NCBI GenBank assembly: GCA_030867875.1
Contig: JAOWCC010001589.1
Coordinates: forward strand, 75,849,537-75,913,536
DNA length: 64,000 nt
Source of the DNA: Actinernus sp. WN-2022
Taxonomy: Eukaryota > Cnidaria > Anthozoa > Actiniaria > Actinernidae
Direction: 5' to 3'
Shown here: piece after piece, positions 10,450 to 22,130 of the stretch
Position numbering within the stretch: position 1 is the stretch's first letter
How the letters are laid out: the number at the start of each line of letters is the position of its first letter
Program-made: the position numbers and the translations under genes
Notes under the pieces: generated by a model
What the model saw: only the letters and a program-made list of their open reading frames with translations
What the model was told of the DNA's origin: nothing
Database searches by the model: none

Positions 10450-10731
10450 CATAGTTAATAGAGTGGAATGGTTAGGAAACTCAGGGACCTTCTTTGTTAT
10501 AGGTCTTTGTTAGCTTTTTTCAACCACCACCGTGCACAAAACACAATAGAAATTCCAACATGTTAATCAATCAGCCAATAGAAACGTGTGAGTTCAGTCG
10601 TTCAGGGAACGCTAATGAACTATGATCGTGCACAATCTTTTGTCTTACCCCTTCCAACCTAAATCGCAGCGCCTTTGTTAGCCCTTTTGAAGTTTGCCGG
10701 GTTTCCTAACCATTCCACTCTATTAACTATG
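10450..10731. mobile_element. Inverted-repeat element with 31-bp perfect arms
   Basis: CATAGTTAATAGAGTGGAAT... at 10,450-10,480 is exactly inverted at 10,701-10,731. The 220-bp interior is non-coding. Likely a MITE. Confidence 0.65.
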
Positions 10732-11433
10732 CTCAAATCGTCGGCAAAGTACTTCCCCGAGAAGTCCATTTCGCCCTTCAAATTCTCCTCGTTCTCCCTG
10801 TTGTTGTCTGTAATCTGGCTGAACCAATGCACAGTTTGAGGTACAACAGTACGACAAGTCTTTAGTGAGGCAAAAAAAGTTCGCCTCCATGTCAATAATG
10901 CACTAGTCAATTGAAACCCCGGCCCCCCGACCCCCGGGACTTAGTGGGGCATTAACGGGGACATGGCCGTGGAATAACGCACATTTAACACTGCATTTCT
11001 CCGGTGGAACGGGGAAAGTAACGATTTGCAAAATATGCAGGGATTTTAGCGGTGGCTGTAACGCCAGCCACGACAGAGCGGGACTGGGCCCGAGCATCAA
11101 CAACGTGTATCAAACATGGCAGAAGCTAGGGACACGCAAAAATCGTAGTTAATTTAAACAAGTCCTGGGTGTTTCCATCAAAGGCAGTGTTTATACTGAA
11201 TTAAGTCACGAGTAGTAGATCAGGAAGTGTTTAGTATTACACACTCTTTGTTACTTGCAACAACAAATTAAGCCGGTTTTGGTAAAGTTTGCGTCACCGC
11301 GGCAATGATTCGTGTAACAAGTACGACACCGAACGGCATTCAGATGGGCAAGGTGTTAATTTTGTATTGTGAAAATTCTTGATCTGATTGGTTGAAACAT
11401 GAAAATCGCCTTAAAGGTTAGGAAGACGTTTAA

Positions 11434-11721
11434 AGGGGCTGTGTCACGGTAATAGGCTTCGCGTTCCGGGCCGGAATCGAAACAGTAATTTCCACCGTTT
11501 TTTTTATGACCTACCGAACCTCTCGGCCATGTGGGATGCTTAAAATCAAAACTAATATGCATAAATGACCAACAAACAGTGTATACAAACAGTCTCCAGG
11601 GAATACATTGAAAAGCCCTTCAATCAAGCATTGAAGGAAGGAAGTTTAACTATTTGTATCCAATTAAAGCCACCAACCGAGCGATTACTCGATATATGCG
11701 CAGTACCATGACATAGCCCCT
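11434..11721. mobile_element. TTAA-flanked MITE (piggyBac/Kolobok type)
   Basis: Element ends AGGGGCTGTGTCACGG and CCATGACATAGCCCCT are inverted. TTAA lies directly outside both (11,430-11,433 and 11,722-11,725). The TTAA target is characteristic of piggyBac and Kolobok elements. It is 288 bp and non-coding. Confidence 0.75.
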
Positions 11722-12193
11722 TTAATTTCCTCCAATTTTTCAAACTATTAAAACTACGATTTGCACTGCAGTTCCAAATGTCGTTTGTAAAGCAAATCGT
11801 ATGTTCGGAACCTTATCAATCGTGCCTGTTTCGTAGGTATTGTTTTTGGCTGTTCCTATTGGTTGGAAGAAAATTTGTTCATAAAAATGGGATGAGACTA
11901 AGACTTCATACTACTTTTATTTCAGAATAATCATAATTATCACCCAGTATTTTCGTAGTCTAAAACACAGACAAATCCCATGTGAGGGAGGCTCAGTGCC
12001 ACATAACAATGGATTTTGTCGTACTTTTTACACGGATCATTACTTAGATATATTTAAACGCAGCTGCATGACATTTCCTTTATATTCCTTTGTCACATTT
12101 TTTTTTGTTTTTTGTTGACGGTTTCTGATCATAAACAAGACAATGGTGGAGACTGTAAAAGTGCGGAAAGCATGTATAGTAATAGAAAATGTA

Positions 12194-12330
12194 CAGGGGC
12201 GGATCCAGGATTTTGTGAAAGGGGGGTTTGCAAAAGGATTTTTTTTTAATCTAGAGATTTTAAAATTGAATTTACAGGAATCATAGTGGGTGTTGCAACC
12301 CCCGAAACCCCTCCCCTGGATCCGCTAGTG
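12194..12330. mobile_element. hAT-like MITE nested in TGCA element copy 1
   Basis: CAGGGGCGGATCCAGGAT at the left and CCCCTGGATCCGCTAGTG at the right. The paralogous sequence at about 34,386-34,400 continues AATAGAAAGTGTGCTTCA without this 137-bp block. That is a natural empty site showing the block was inserted after the two parent copies separated. Confidence 0.75.
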
Positions 12331-12575
12331 ATGTGCTTCAGAAAATGTATTTTTTTCAAATAATGGAACAACAGATTGAAGCTTATGTATATTCAATTTA
12401 TCAATGCCTCCTCCCAATTGAAAATTCTGAAGCACATGCCGGGGCCATAGGGGCGGGTATTGTAACAGCCAACTGTCCCCGATGGGCGGGGAAAAGGTCA
12501 AAATGTAACACTGTATAAATGTTACATTCCCCGCTATGTCCCGGGGGTCGGGGGGCCGGTGTTTCAATTGACTAG

Positions 12576-13147
12576 TGCATAAAGCAGTGTTCAATGTATC
12601 CAAATCGTACAATAACACTCCTTCAAAGTACTTCCAAAGACGTCTGAATTTCGTCGAAATAATGTTAGTGCCAGAACGCCATGTAGGATTACATTTTCGA
12701 AGAAAACTTGACGAGAAAGGAGAGAAACGTCACCATTTGTCACCATATTGCTTTCTGTCCGCCATCTTGTTGTGTTAACCTAAATCCTGCAATGTTTGCT
12801 GGGATATAAACTGGGTTTCAGGCCTTTCTCCTCTAAATAATTGCCGCCAAGCAGCTGGACTTGGACAGACAGACGCCGGAGAGAGGACAAATCCAAAAAT
12901 GGCTTTTTAATCACAATGGCTACGTTTAAGCTAATATAACTCTCGTTCCGCTTCTATATTCTTATTTCATCACAGAAAGTTTCGGTTTTCTTTGCGTTGG
13001 AAGGTCTATAAAAAGTATAAAGAACCTACTGAGTCTCACTCACTATAAGCCGCCATTTTGAATCGGCTAAAAGGGCGCCCGCAGTACCTTTCCGCTGATG
13101 TCCATAATTTCTGGCAATGTTTCTATTGATGTTTCAGCTTTCTCATT
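12576..13147. other. Unassigned spacer
   Basis: Contains a YY1-like GCCGCCATNTT core near 12,759 (minus) and 13,053. No gene recognised. Confidence 0.35.
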
Positions 13148-13232
13148 GAATTGCTAATTAGGATGAACGTTTTATATAAAGAATACTAATGAACATGAAA
13201 TTTTATATAAAGTTTCATCCTAATTAAGAATT
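13148..13232. repeat. Imperfect palindrome
   Basis: GAATTGCTAATTAGGATGAA with TTTATATAAAG at the left pairs with its inverse ending TTCATCCTAATTAAGAATTC at the right. Confidence 0.6.
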
Positions 13233-13824
13233 CACTGATAAAGATCCAAAGATAGCAAAAAGTACACGGAACATTAGGTACCTAGATAACAAATTTTGCA
13301 CTAAATTTACTAATATCAGCAGACTACCGAGATACACAGATAATATTTTTTTTAATGAAGTTATCCAACTACCATTACTTGTTTGCCGAGCCACTGTTTA
13401 GTTCCAATTATGAAACCAAACTCAAAGCCGTAAAATAATAAAAACGTGCATTAAACTTACATATTTTGTACCGGAGTCAAAAATTTAGAGTCTGCCGTCA
13501 TGTTAGTCACATCGTTTTCCAAGTCTTGAACTTTATCGAGGTAAACCACGACACCAAATCCTTCGAGTGGAGGTTCTTCTTGCATTGCGAAACGCCGCTT
13601 CAAACAACATAGAATGGTAATTTCTTCATGTCATTCCCTTGAGATGTTCGTAATTGCAGGCGGTGATTACTCGAATATTTTGCATGGCGTTGTGAATACA
13701 AAGGTTCAATGGTTCATTAAGTAACCATTCCCTTGAGATGTGCGTCTTTCTTTCATTGCATCTTAAAATGTTTAAAACACTCACAGCACGTGTTTTATCA
13801 AGTCTAAAAATTAAATTAAATTAA
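13233..13824. other. Unassigned spacer
   Basis: Only a short direct repeat CATTCCCTTGAGATGTKCG at about 13,631 and 13,728 is visible. Confidence 0.35.
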
Positions 13825-13957
13825 ATTATTTTTACAAGACTTACATGTAAATTATTTTTGAAGGTGATTTTGTCTCTTAAGAATAATTATTGTGATTCTT
13901 TGTCCCCAGAGAAGCCATATCATTATTCTCATAAGAATTATGTCTTGTAAAAATAAT
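13825..13957. repeat. Inverted repeat, 17-bp arms
   Basis: ATTATTTTTACAAGAC near 13,826-13,841 is inverted as GTCTTGTAAAAATAAT near 13,941. Small MITE-like structure. Confidence 0.5.
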
Positions 13958-15400
13958 CCTATTTTAGAGGGGCTGGGATTTGACATTTTCTCCCAAAACA
14001 GTTTCAAATTCCCCACCCTCGGGACAACACATTTGGTGAAAAATATCAAATATCTGCCCTATTTCCTTATGTTTCCTATAAATAGCCCCACCATGGGCAG
14101 GCAGCCTATGTCGAAATCCCCACCCTCGGGATGGCCCTACCTGTCACATCCCCACCCCTTGCATCCCCCTTGGGCTTAACATTGATAGGTGCATATATAA
14201 GTCGCATCTAATGCAATTATAATACAGTATTCTCGGTTTGTAAGTCATATTCAGTTCTGTTATAATTTCAACCTCACCAGTTCAGATTTCCGTTCGCGTT
14301 CAAATACAAGGGTCAATCACTGTTCACTTCCAGCTTTTGCGACTCTTGAGTTGAAGTCTTAGTAAAGTCAAGATCTCCTGAAGTACTCTTGTCCCGGTTA
14401 TGCTAAATACAGGAATCGCTTACTTGATGAAATATCAAAATCCCTCATTTGATCTCCTCAAAGTGCGTGATAGTAACGAAGAGCGTTTCACCAATATCAA
14501 CAACACAACACTAGCTGCAATCCTATGGCACTTAGATTCAGCAAGCCAGCAGTTCAGGCATTTTCTTTCAATTTCCGTGGATTGGACCAAAAGGAAAAAG
14601 GCCTCCGGCCAGATTAGCTGACTGTGCGATCGCCACATCTCGTGTAGTAAATGTAAGAATTTTCTATCGAAAGCCCCTAAAAGTCCTGTCAGCTCTAAAA
14701 TAAACAACTTGGTATTTCAGTCGAAGATACTTTTGGTTTCAGCAAAATAACAGCTATACGAATGACCAAAAAGTCATAACTTTACTCCCGGGACTTTACT
14801 AGTTTTGCAAAAAGTCTATCAGTATCCAGTCTCCCACTCCACAAAGTTAGCTTCGGAGATATTTAACAACAACATTTTTTTTCAGAGGAGATGGCTGGCA
14901 GCAGCCCCCACCCCCAGTTTTGACCTGCTCCCTCACTAATACATTTTTTTACAGGCGTGTCTAGTCTTCTAGCTGACCCTAGGACTGATCTACTAATCGG
15001 GAATCGATACGGATTCCCTCATGCAGTCATGTCCTGATGATGTCCGATGCTTTTGTCATCACCAACCTGCATCACTTTTGTTTTTAAAGAAAATGAGATA
15101 CGATATAAATTTATTAATTAATATAGCTACATTAATTTTAGCTCTATCGGGGAACTCTAAACTATTCAGAAAATGAAACGAATTATAATAGGTTAAGCAC
15201 TGATGCTCTCTGACAAGTGATACGGCGTTGAAATACGGCGACATGAAGGTTAATGAACTAACGACGAACGTCTGGAATTGTCGGCTGAAATCAGTTGCGA
15301 CAGAGAGAAATAAGTTAGAAAACAACAGACGAAATTCCGACAGGGATATGCCCACCTTCCGAGATTGCGACAAGACTCAGACAGGGAACATGCTTAACCA
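13958..15400. other. Unassigned spacer
   Basis: Includes repeated CCCCACCCTCGGGA motifs at 14,014-14,170. No ORF with recognisable protein features. Confidence 0.35.
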
Positions 15401-15401
15401 C

Positions 15402-15430
15402 CCCCCCCCCCCCCAAAAAAAAAAAAAACT
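15402..15430. repeat. Homopolymer junction poly-C / poly-A
   Basis: About 15 C followed by about 13 A. Length is probably unreliable. Confidence 0.9.
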
Positions 15431-15952
15431 TGCCTCTTATTTATTGAGCCGGACAACAGAAATTTCATAAAGTTCGTTAAAAGGCGCCCAAAAGGTTTGC
15501 TTCAAGGTATACTAGATAAAATGTGACTGCGACTATTTTCATAAAGGATTTGACTGGATTTATATATATAGGTTTAATCGCATAGGACCACAGGCAGCCC
15601 AAGCTCTGTATCTGCACTGTGTGACTACAGTTTTCCCGTATCAGATATCGTTTCCTTGGAAAAAAACGAAAACAATTAAATATTGAACTTTAAAGAACTT
15701 GTCTTGTGTTATCAAGTGTCTTTAGGTATGATATTTCAATCTTAGCGCCCTGGGACCTGTTTTCGTATGTTTTCTGGCTCGCTCTTTTCCTTGTTACTCG
15801 GGCTGCCTGTGGCCGTTCTTTTTTTTATTCTGTGCAGCAAGCTTTCTGCGCATGCGTTAAAGGTCAAATTCACACCAATCAGATTGCACTGTGCTGGTCA
15901 CGCAACAATCGCCAGGTTAATTTATTTACATAATTTAATACAGTAAAGCAAG

Positions 15953-15998
15953 ATGGCGGAGGACGGCGCGAGCGAACTTGGAGTCCCATCTCTCAAAT
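15953..15998 (+). other. Exon-like segment, possible first coding exon
   Basis: An ATG in AAGATGGCGGAG context encodes MAEDGASELGVPSLK and runs straight into GTAAGC, a good splice donor. No partner exon could be identified. It may be the 5' exon of a gene within the 15,589-18,894 element or chance. Confidence 0.25.
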
Positions 15999-17930
15999 GT
16001 AAGCCAGTTTAATGTTTTATTTAACTTCACTCGTGCGAAAGCCTTCCAACAGGCTCAGGATATTTCAACTGGCGCTCTTGTTTGAGGTACGTTTCGTAGG
16101 TAATAAACACTCAGCACAGAAATAATTTATGATGACCGAAGCAGTTATTCAACTCTCAAGCTAAACAAGACTCCTCTCACGGCCGAGGTTTTGGTTCGAG
16201 AAATTAAAAGCTTCCAACATTACCCTTTGTAGTTCTGTAATATAATGAGCAGACTGCAGTTTTGGGAAGGAGGGTAAAAGCTTTTAAATAGAGATAAACA
16301 AAACGGGCATTTCAGTTAATAATCTTTAATCCAACAAATACTGATATGGACGCGATCAGCGAGCTGCGATAAAGAGCCGGCGCAGGGTAGAAAGAACAGT
16401 AGAGAAATATAGTGATAGCTCCATCATCGGTGGACAGGATATACATTTGAGACACTCATCTATTAGTACTCTGAACCTGCAGAACAGCAGACTAAATTAG
16501 GACCGAATTCGTATTTTTTTCGATCAAAAAAAAGAATCAATGCCTTCAGTAAGATTCCCAGTCATATCAGTAATGGTGACTACCAAGCATTGTTGCTGGG
16601 GGAGATGTAATAAGAGTGACTCTAGATGTGAAAAACCTTCATAAATCCGGCGCTCAAAGAGATCATATGTCTCGGAGAATGAAGCATCGATCGGTACACC
16701 GCTAGTAGAGGTTTCTCATCTTTTCTCGGCCTTTTTGGCTTTTCTGTTCCAAAACCTTTACAGCAAATTCAGTGAGAAATGTCAGCGTTGGATAAATGTT
16801 TGTACAAGAGACCTTAAAAGCACAGAACAACGAGACTAGGTCTGGCAATGAAACGTAAGTGGCTATAAATTACTGAAACCCTGACTATACCCACCAGTAA
16901 ACAATGAGAAGGAACTACTGTTCAACCATTAAGTTTACTTGAATTTATCAGTGGATTCTAAATAAATTTTGGAAGCAAAGCCTCGTCTACAGTAGGCATC
17001 TACAATGCTTTGATTTATTTTCTGAGCACAAACGGAAGTTAATTTCTTTCGGAGCTGCAGGTATTAAATTTGAAAACTCGATAAATGCAAACAATAATAT
17101 AATGGTTTGAAAGAGCACACCAACATAAGCAAGATTGCCGAATTTTAGGATGCTATCAGTTCATAGTTTTAATGTATATGCTCTTCCAGTCATAACAGCT
17201 TTGGTCTCCGATGAGTTTTATTGAAGAATTTCCTATCTCCATTCGCCGATGAATGCACTCGGCACGCGGCTACATTCTTTTGTTTTTGCCTTAATACAGG
17301 AAAACCTGACCTTTGTAACTTTTCAATGTTTAGGTGAAGTCTTACAACGATATTGCATGGGAAAAGATGAGTTTGGGATACAGTACAGTTTAAATAGGAC
17401 TTGACAGTCTATAATATAGTAAGCATGTCTCGTTGGTTGGCCAGCGAAGATGCGGCATTACTCGCTTGACAAGATCGACGTTTGTCGGTTAGTTTCAATC
17501 CTCTGTATTTCAGCCAAAGTTTAAGCTGTTCGACAGTATAATCATCACGTTCTCTTTCAAAATATGGTCCAGGAAAGCAGTCATTTCTGGTAGAATAGAC
17601 AGAGGACGAACTGAAGTGCTAGTCAATTCTTGTAAGTTGATACAAGAAAAGCGGTTTGTTTGTCTGAGTCTAAATATAAGTCAACTTCTTTAATTTACAT
17701 ACACGAGAAAAACAAAAATATTAAATTACATATATATACTAGGGGAGCAGAGAATGAATATCACCGCGCTACCGGCCACTCCTAAAGACTGCTAAATTCA
17801 GCTAATAATCAGGCTTCCCTTCGGTTATTACTAGAGGATTACAAATGAAAGTGTATTTCATCTTCAATCTCATGTGGCCCGAGTGAAAGCCCAGATGGGC
17901 TCTTGTTTATAACTAATCTGTACTGTCTAT
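15999..17930. other. Non-coding interior of the 15.6-18.9 kb element
   Basis: No long ORF. Positions 16,722-16,740 (TTTCTCGGCCTTTTTGGCT) resemble the 5' end of U2 snRNA, but nothing after it does. Confidence 0.4.
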
Positions 17931-18393
17931 ATTGGATAGGCAGAAAACCGTCATTTCAATACGCTTACCTCAATGCCACGATTTTCTCCAGAAAAGATGC
18001 TCCAATTGACCCCAAATTTCCGGTGGTTATCAATTTCTGGGCGGTAAATCATTATTTCGAAGGCTTTTGATGCAATACGATTCTCTCAGGGGGAAGGTAC
18101 CACAAAAAACACCAACCGAGAATTTGGGGTCAAAAAGACATTTGCATTATGACGTCATTTTACCACAACTACCAGAATCCTTTTCAAATTCTTTTTCTCA
18201 TTCAAATTTATCATCTCCTTTGAGAATTCCAAGACAATGGTCCAAATTAAAGGAACAAAAGAATCCGCGCAAAGAGCTCTGGTAGTTGTAGTATGTGACG
18301 CCATCATGCAAACGTCCTATTCGAGCATCTTTTCTGGGGAAAATCGTAGCATAGAGGTGGCGTATTGAAATGACGGTTTCCTGCCTTTCCAAT
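17931..18393. mobile_element. 463-bp MITE abutting the gene fragment
   Basis: ATTGGATAGGCAGAAAACCG at the left is inverted at the right as CGGTTTCCTGCCTTTCCAAT. The arms continue through TCATTTCAATACGC. Its right end coincides with the point where similarity to 24,353 begins. Confidence 0.75.
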
Positions 18394-18682
18394 GTGACTG
18401 CTGGACGCCTGCCATGGGATGAACATTCAAGGATGTCTTCAAAGGTAGTGGTGTTTTCCAGGGATCTCTTCTTGGTTGAGTGATCAGCAAGCACTTCTGG
18501 TGGTGGCAACGGGCCGAACGGCTTTCTCTGATAGACGACTAGTGTTGTAGAGTGCGTCGTGTTCTTTCCATCGAGCGTCTCCTCGTTAATGTCATTGTTG
18601 TCCGCCCCAAACTGAATACTTATTTTAGAGCTACTTTAATACTTACCAGAGAGAATTTTCTAATAATCCTGACTTCAGAGTA
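18391..18682 (-). pseudogene. Duplicated 5' fragment of the XPG-nuclease gene
   Basis: This matches 24,353-24,643 with only about one visible mismatch (GTCCGCCCCAAAC versus GTCCGCCGCAAAC). On the minus strand it encodes the same start, MPPPEVLADHSTKKR, through GRRPAVT, then runs into the MITE at 17,931-18,393. It is therefore a truncated copy lacking all catalytic regions. The near-identity implies a recent duplication. Confidence 0.85.
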
Positions 18683-18918
18683 AACAGAGTAAACAAGAAA
18701 AAGAGCGAGCTGGAAAATATACTAAAACAGGTCCCAGAACGCTAAGATTGAAATGATACTTAAAGCAACTTCATAACACAAGACAAGTTCTTCAAAGTTC
18801 ATTATTTTGTTGTTTTCATTTTTTCTCGGTAGACGATATCTGATACGGGAAACTATAGTCACACAGTGCAGATACAGAGCTTGGGCTGCCTGTGATGGGG
18901 TCGAGATTTTTTTTATTA

Positions 18919-18998
18919 TATAAATTTCACGTGTGTTTCAAAGTTTACAAAATTGCCCGAGTCGCGTTGCATACTTTGGAAACACAAGTGAAATTTAT
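18919..18998. repeat. Hairpin, ~20-bp arms
   Basis: ATAAATTTCACGTGTGTTTC pairs with GAAACACAAGTGAAATTTAT about 40 bp further on. Confidence 0.6.
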
Positions 18999-19151
18999 CT
19001 TTAATTTTACGAGGACTCATGCGATTACTTGTTTATAATATAGAGGATATTGAAAGCAAAACCTACGACTACTTGTGCTCAATGAAAAACCTAGTCAAAC
19101 TGATGCCTTGTCATTACATTCGCTCGACAGGAAAATAGTGTTTTAAATTAA

Positions 19152-19668
19152 ATTAATTGTCGTCAATTTTGTCACTGCAAAGTTAATAGACCACCTCGAA
19201 GTTTTCGCCGCCATTTTGAAAGGTATGCAAGATTTCCTGACGCGATCGGCTCAGTCCCCATACAAACCTTTGTATTTCGGACACTCTGAAGAAAATTGTA
19301 ATCACGGCAAGCTGACCTAATAATTCTACAAGAATCAACAACAGAATGAAAGGTAAGATAAGAAGGATGGCGTTTGCCGGATGATTTTTGATCGGACTCT
19401 GCAGCCGCAAAGAACCGGGAAATAAGAGAACTTACGGATCACAAATATATTGAAATAGCGAACTGAATATTAGTCGGGGAGCAAGGATCGGAAAAAAATG
19501 GCTTCGTTCAACCCACTCCACAGTAAAGGTTTGACAACGGATTCTGGTAGAGTGAACACTCCTGATTAACGCTAGGTACGTTGTAGTCTCGGATTGTGGT
19601 ATCAGTTCCGAGTTTAAGGCGATGTTTTGGTTGGCTACCGGAAGTGCAGTATGAAAACGAGGCTAAGA
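19152..19668. repeat. Left terminal inverted repeat of the XPG element
   Basis: Inverse of 25,036-25,703. Shared landmarks are the GCCGCCATTTTGAAAG box, the ACAAACCTTTGTATTTCGGA stretch and CTCGGAACTGATACCACAAT (right-arm orientation). The left arm is ~150 bp shorter through internal deletions. Confidence 0.75.
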
Positions 19669-20167
19669 TAAAATAATTCAAATAGTCGTTGTATTTTTAA
19701 ATAAATCGTGCAGAAACGTGATAAAAATATAAAAAGACGTTGCCCTCTGTCGCCTGGACTGTTAATGGTAGTAGTAATATGTCACGTGACCCACCAAGCT
19801 TACTTCCGGAAAATGTACTTCCGGTTTTATTAATACATGTACTATTGTACCCTTGTACCCTCAAATTCGTGGAAAAATGGTACAACAGGTTTCGTTTTAA
19901 GGTCCTATCCACATGCATACGTTTTTTAACCTATCTATATTTTGTTTAGGTAATAACTTGCGCACCTTTTGTTCTCCTACAGGAAAAAAAACGCCGAAAA
20001 TGCATTCATTTGGAAGGTTTCTTAGGATCCACGCTTTTTCTATTGTGTTAGGTAATCAGCTGATTGTATTGGATTCTCGTGAGGACGCCTAAAACAATAG
20101 AAAAACGAAAACTCGTATGCACCATGAACATGGGCTAATAACTAAATCTGCAACAAAAAGTCTTCAC

Positions 20168-20173
20168 TTTATT
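20168..20173 (-). terminator. Polyadenylation signal AATAAA
   Basis: AATAAA on the minus strand, about 30 nt past the stop codon of the XPG-nuclease gene. Good spacing for its 3' end. Confidence 0.5.
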
Positions 20174-20202
20174 ACCTACGGTGTAAGCTACGATTGTCTT
20201 TC

Positions 20203-21193
20203 CTAATCATCGCAGTCTGAAACATCCGAAGCATCTGAGTCATAACAAAACACCCTGTTGGGATTATGACATTTTTCAGCATCACCCATGCAGTTGCAAG
20301 CCTCGGTGCATGCCAGTCCATTATTGCTACAAGAGCAGTTCTGCGTGCATGCGCTCTTCTTACACTGGCAGCTTGTCAGTTCCAGGATGCTTGCTGGCGC
20401 TGGCTGTTTTGTCATCAGGAGAGGATACGGCGTGTTGTCCTCGATTATCCAGCCGTGACTGTCAGGTGAGGGCAAATCTTGTCTCGCTACGAGTGCTTTT
20501 CTCCATACATATGTCTGATAATTTGCCCTTTTGATGTGTTGCCGTAAGCTGTCAGATGTAGGAGGAAGTATGGCGTTGCTCTGCGTTTTCTGACAAAACA
20601 TTAGATATCGAGCTTCATCGACTGTGGCTGCAACCCTGTTTGACACAGCTGCATACAAACTGCAAATAAATGCTTCGACATTTTCGACATTTTCTGCTGC
20701 TTGTTCATTGACCTCAAGCGTCTGTCCCACATTTGCAAGACTCTGTTGATGTGGCTCATTTTTAAGTATGACCTTCCATGCTTTCTTCTTGCCAATGCCA
20801 GACAGTGCACTAGTCGTGTCGCATCCAGTCAGAGCATGGAATGCTGGAAGGGCTTTGCACAGCTGTTTTCCAAGACCAAGGGACACTTTGTGGGCTGGGA
20901 TATACCTTAGATGATCCCTGACTCCGGTACGGAACCACAACTCCTGACATCCAATGTCGTCATAGTGAGATACACAGAGAAGTAGAACATCTGTGTCTGG
21001 TGACTGGATTACAATCCTCTGCGCATCGGCTTGGGCAGCGTGTTTGGCATGTAATATCAGCCTGGTATCTGCCTCCTCGTGATCTGCTTTCAATGTCGGG
21101 ACGAATTCACACTGGTCTTTCTTGATGGACAAAGCAAGTTCTCCATTCTTCAATCCTCCACCAATAACAAGTTCTTTGTTAGGACGGAGTCTG
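20203..21193 (-). pseudogene. XPG/FEN1-like nuclease C-terminal half plus CXC Cys-rich region
   Basis: The open frame extends 366 codons to 21,303, but the homologous part starts near the frameshift at ~21,190. Residues 76-81 EEADTR, 101-106 SPDTDV, 156-165 HALTGCDTTS and 168-177 SGIGKKKAWK line up with the FEN1/XPG internal nuclease region: EAEAQ, the D-x-D pair, LLGSDY and the GIG-containing helix-hairpin turn. Metal-binding acidic residues are kept. Residues 312-345 have the CxC-x4-C-x3-CxC spacing of a tesmin/TSO1-type CXC motif, followed by an acidic Asp/Ser tail. The frame continues from the 21,194-22,075 segment after a one-base frameshift. Proteins of this kind are common, multicopy and uncharacterised in cnidarian and fish genomes. 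I infer a transposon-encoded nuclease acting on DNA. Confidence 0.75.
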
Positions 21194-22075
21194 CTTTCCG
21201 ATTCCAAACAAGGTCTCTGTGAGAAAGGCGCAGGGGTTGACTTTATTCTTGCAATTAGAAATATACTTTGGCCACTGCTTTGGGACTGGTGTGGATGTTC
21301 CATAAATCCTCACTTCTAAAGCGTTTGCTTGGCCACGCTTCTTTCTCTCCTCTGCCTTGATGGAGAGATCCCAGTACTGGTCGAAGACGACATCTACTCG
21401 ACTACAGTTACCATCGTGGGAACTTGTTATCACTTCGTAAAACTTGACAGCAAGCTCGCCAAATGTAGCTACCCCTCCAAATTTAAGCATCTGGATGAGT
21501 GCCATACCATCAACGATGTAGACAGTAGGCATCAGTTCTAGGGAAGACAACCTAGTCTCCACGGTTACGTCCTTCTCTAAGATTGATAGGAGTACGCTTT
21601 TGGTCGTTTTTCTGAGGCTGCCATCGGCGTGAGCTAGTGCGTATGGCACCGTAGAAAGCTCAAAACTAAGGACCTCTTTGATGTTAATTTGCCGAACCTT
21701 AGCAACTATGAGCAACCGCCCAAAGAGATTCCTGTCTTCAGCTATGGTGACGAGCTTCTCGTTTGCAGCTTTGACACTTGTCTTCTTCATTGTTGTGCTG
21801 AAGGTCTTAATCTTGAGGTTCGGTATTGGATCCCAGAAGCTTACCACATTAGAATTTAGGCGATTCCCAACGAAACTGTTCATCTGTACCTGTCCCTGTT
21901 CGGTGCTTCTTACCAGTTGTTCGGCCAATGCTGCAGGCAGTACAACACCTGTTGCGATGTTACAGAGAGCATCATTGTCTCTTGAAAAGGGATCCTTCGT
22001 CAAACCCGACGTGAAACAATCGACTAATCCCTGAACATCTTTCTCATCGCGTTGTACTCTCTTAGGGGCTGCTTC
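21194..22075 (-). pseudogene. XPG-like nuclease N-terminal region (segment 4 of the element gene)
   Basis: About 295 codons. VYIVDGMALIQ (D190 of the frame) and VDVVFDQYWDLSIKAEERKK (D233) match the FEN1/XPG N-domain pattern: the first catalytic Asp, then VFDG followed by a basic helix. Upstream is an unassigned region with FWDPIPNLKIKTFSTTMKK. The natural start is not the in-frame Met at 22,078. The gene continued upstream into 23,078, and EAAPKR follows HK once the inserted block is ignored. The 3' side ends in a false stop (GKQTPS-stop) caused by a one-base frameshift near 21,190. Confidence 0.7.
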
Positions 22076-22130
22076 CATCGCCAGAAATAAGCGACATTTA
22101 GCAATTGTCAGCGGCGTTACAAGTACGTCG

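Larger units (their letters stand above)
10903..12575. mobile_element. TGCA-flanked GC-rich TIR element, copy 1
   Basis: The TIR begins CTAGTCAATTGAAACC and continues into a GGCCCCCCGACCCCCGGGAC box; the right end is the inverse. TGCA flanks both ends (10,899-10,902 and 12,576-12,579). The terminal ~200 bp at the left and ~250 bp at the right closely match copy 2 at 31,887-34,801, while the interiors differ. No transposase is seen. The interior holds a TTAA-flanked MITE (11,434-11,721) and a hAT-like MITE (12,194-12,330). Confidence 0.75.
15589..18894. mobile_element. 3.3-kb TIR element carrying a gene fragment
   Basis: The outer ends CACAGGCAGCCCAAGCTCTG and the inverse CAGAGCTTGGGCTGCCTGTG bound ~183-bp arms (15,589-15,771 and 18,714-18,894). 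Near the right arm, 18,391-18,682 is almost identical to 24,353-24,643, the 5' part of the XPG-nuclease gene, in the same orientation. Near the left arm a short exon-like ATG segment (15,953-15,998) is followed by a GTAAGC donor. No complete transposase is left. It looks like a deletion derivative or an element that picked up the gene fragment. Confidence 0.65.
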
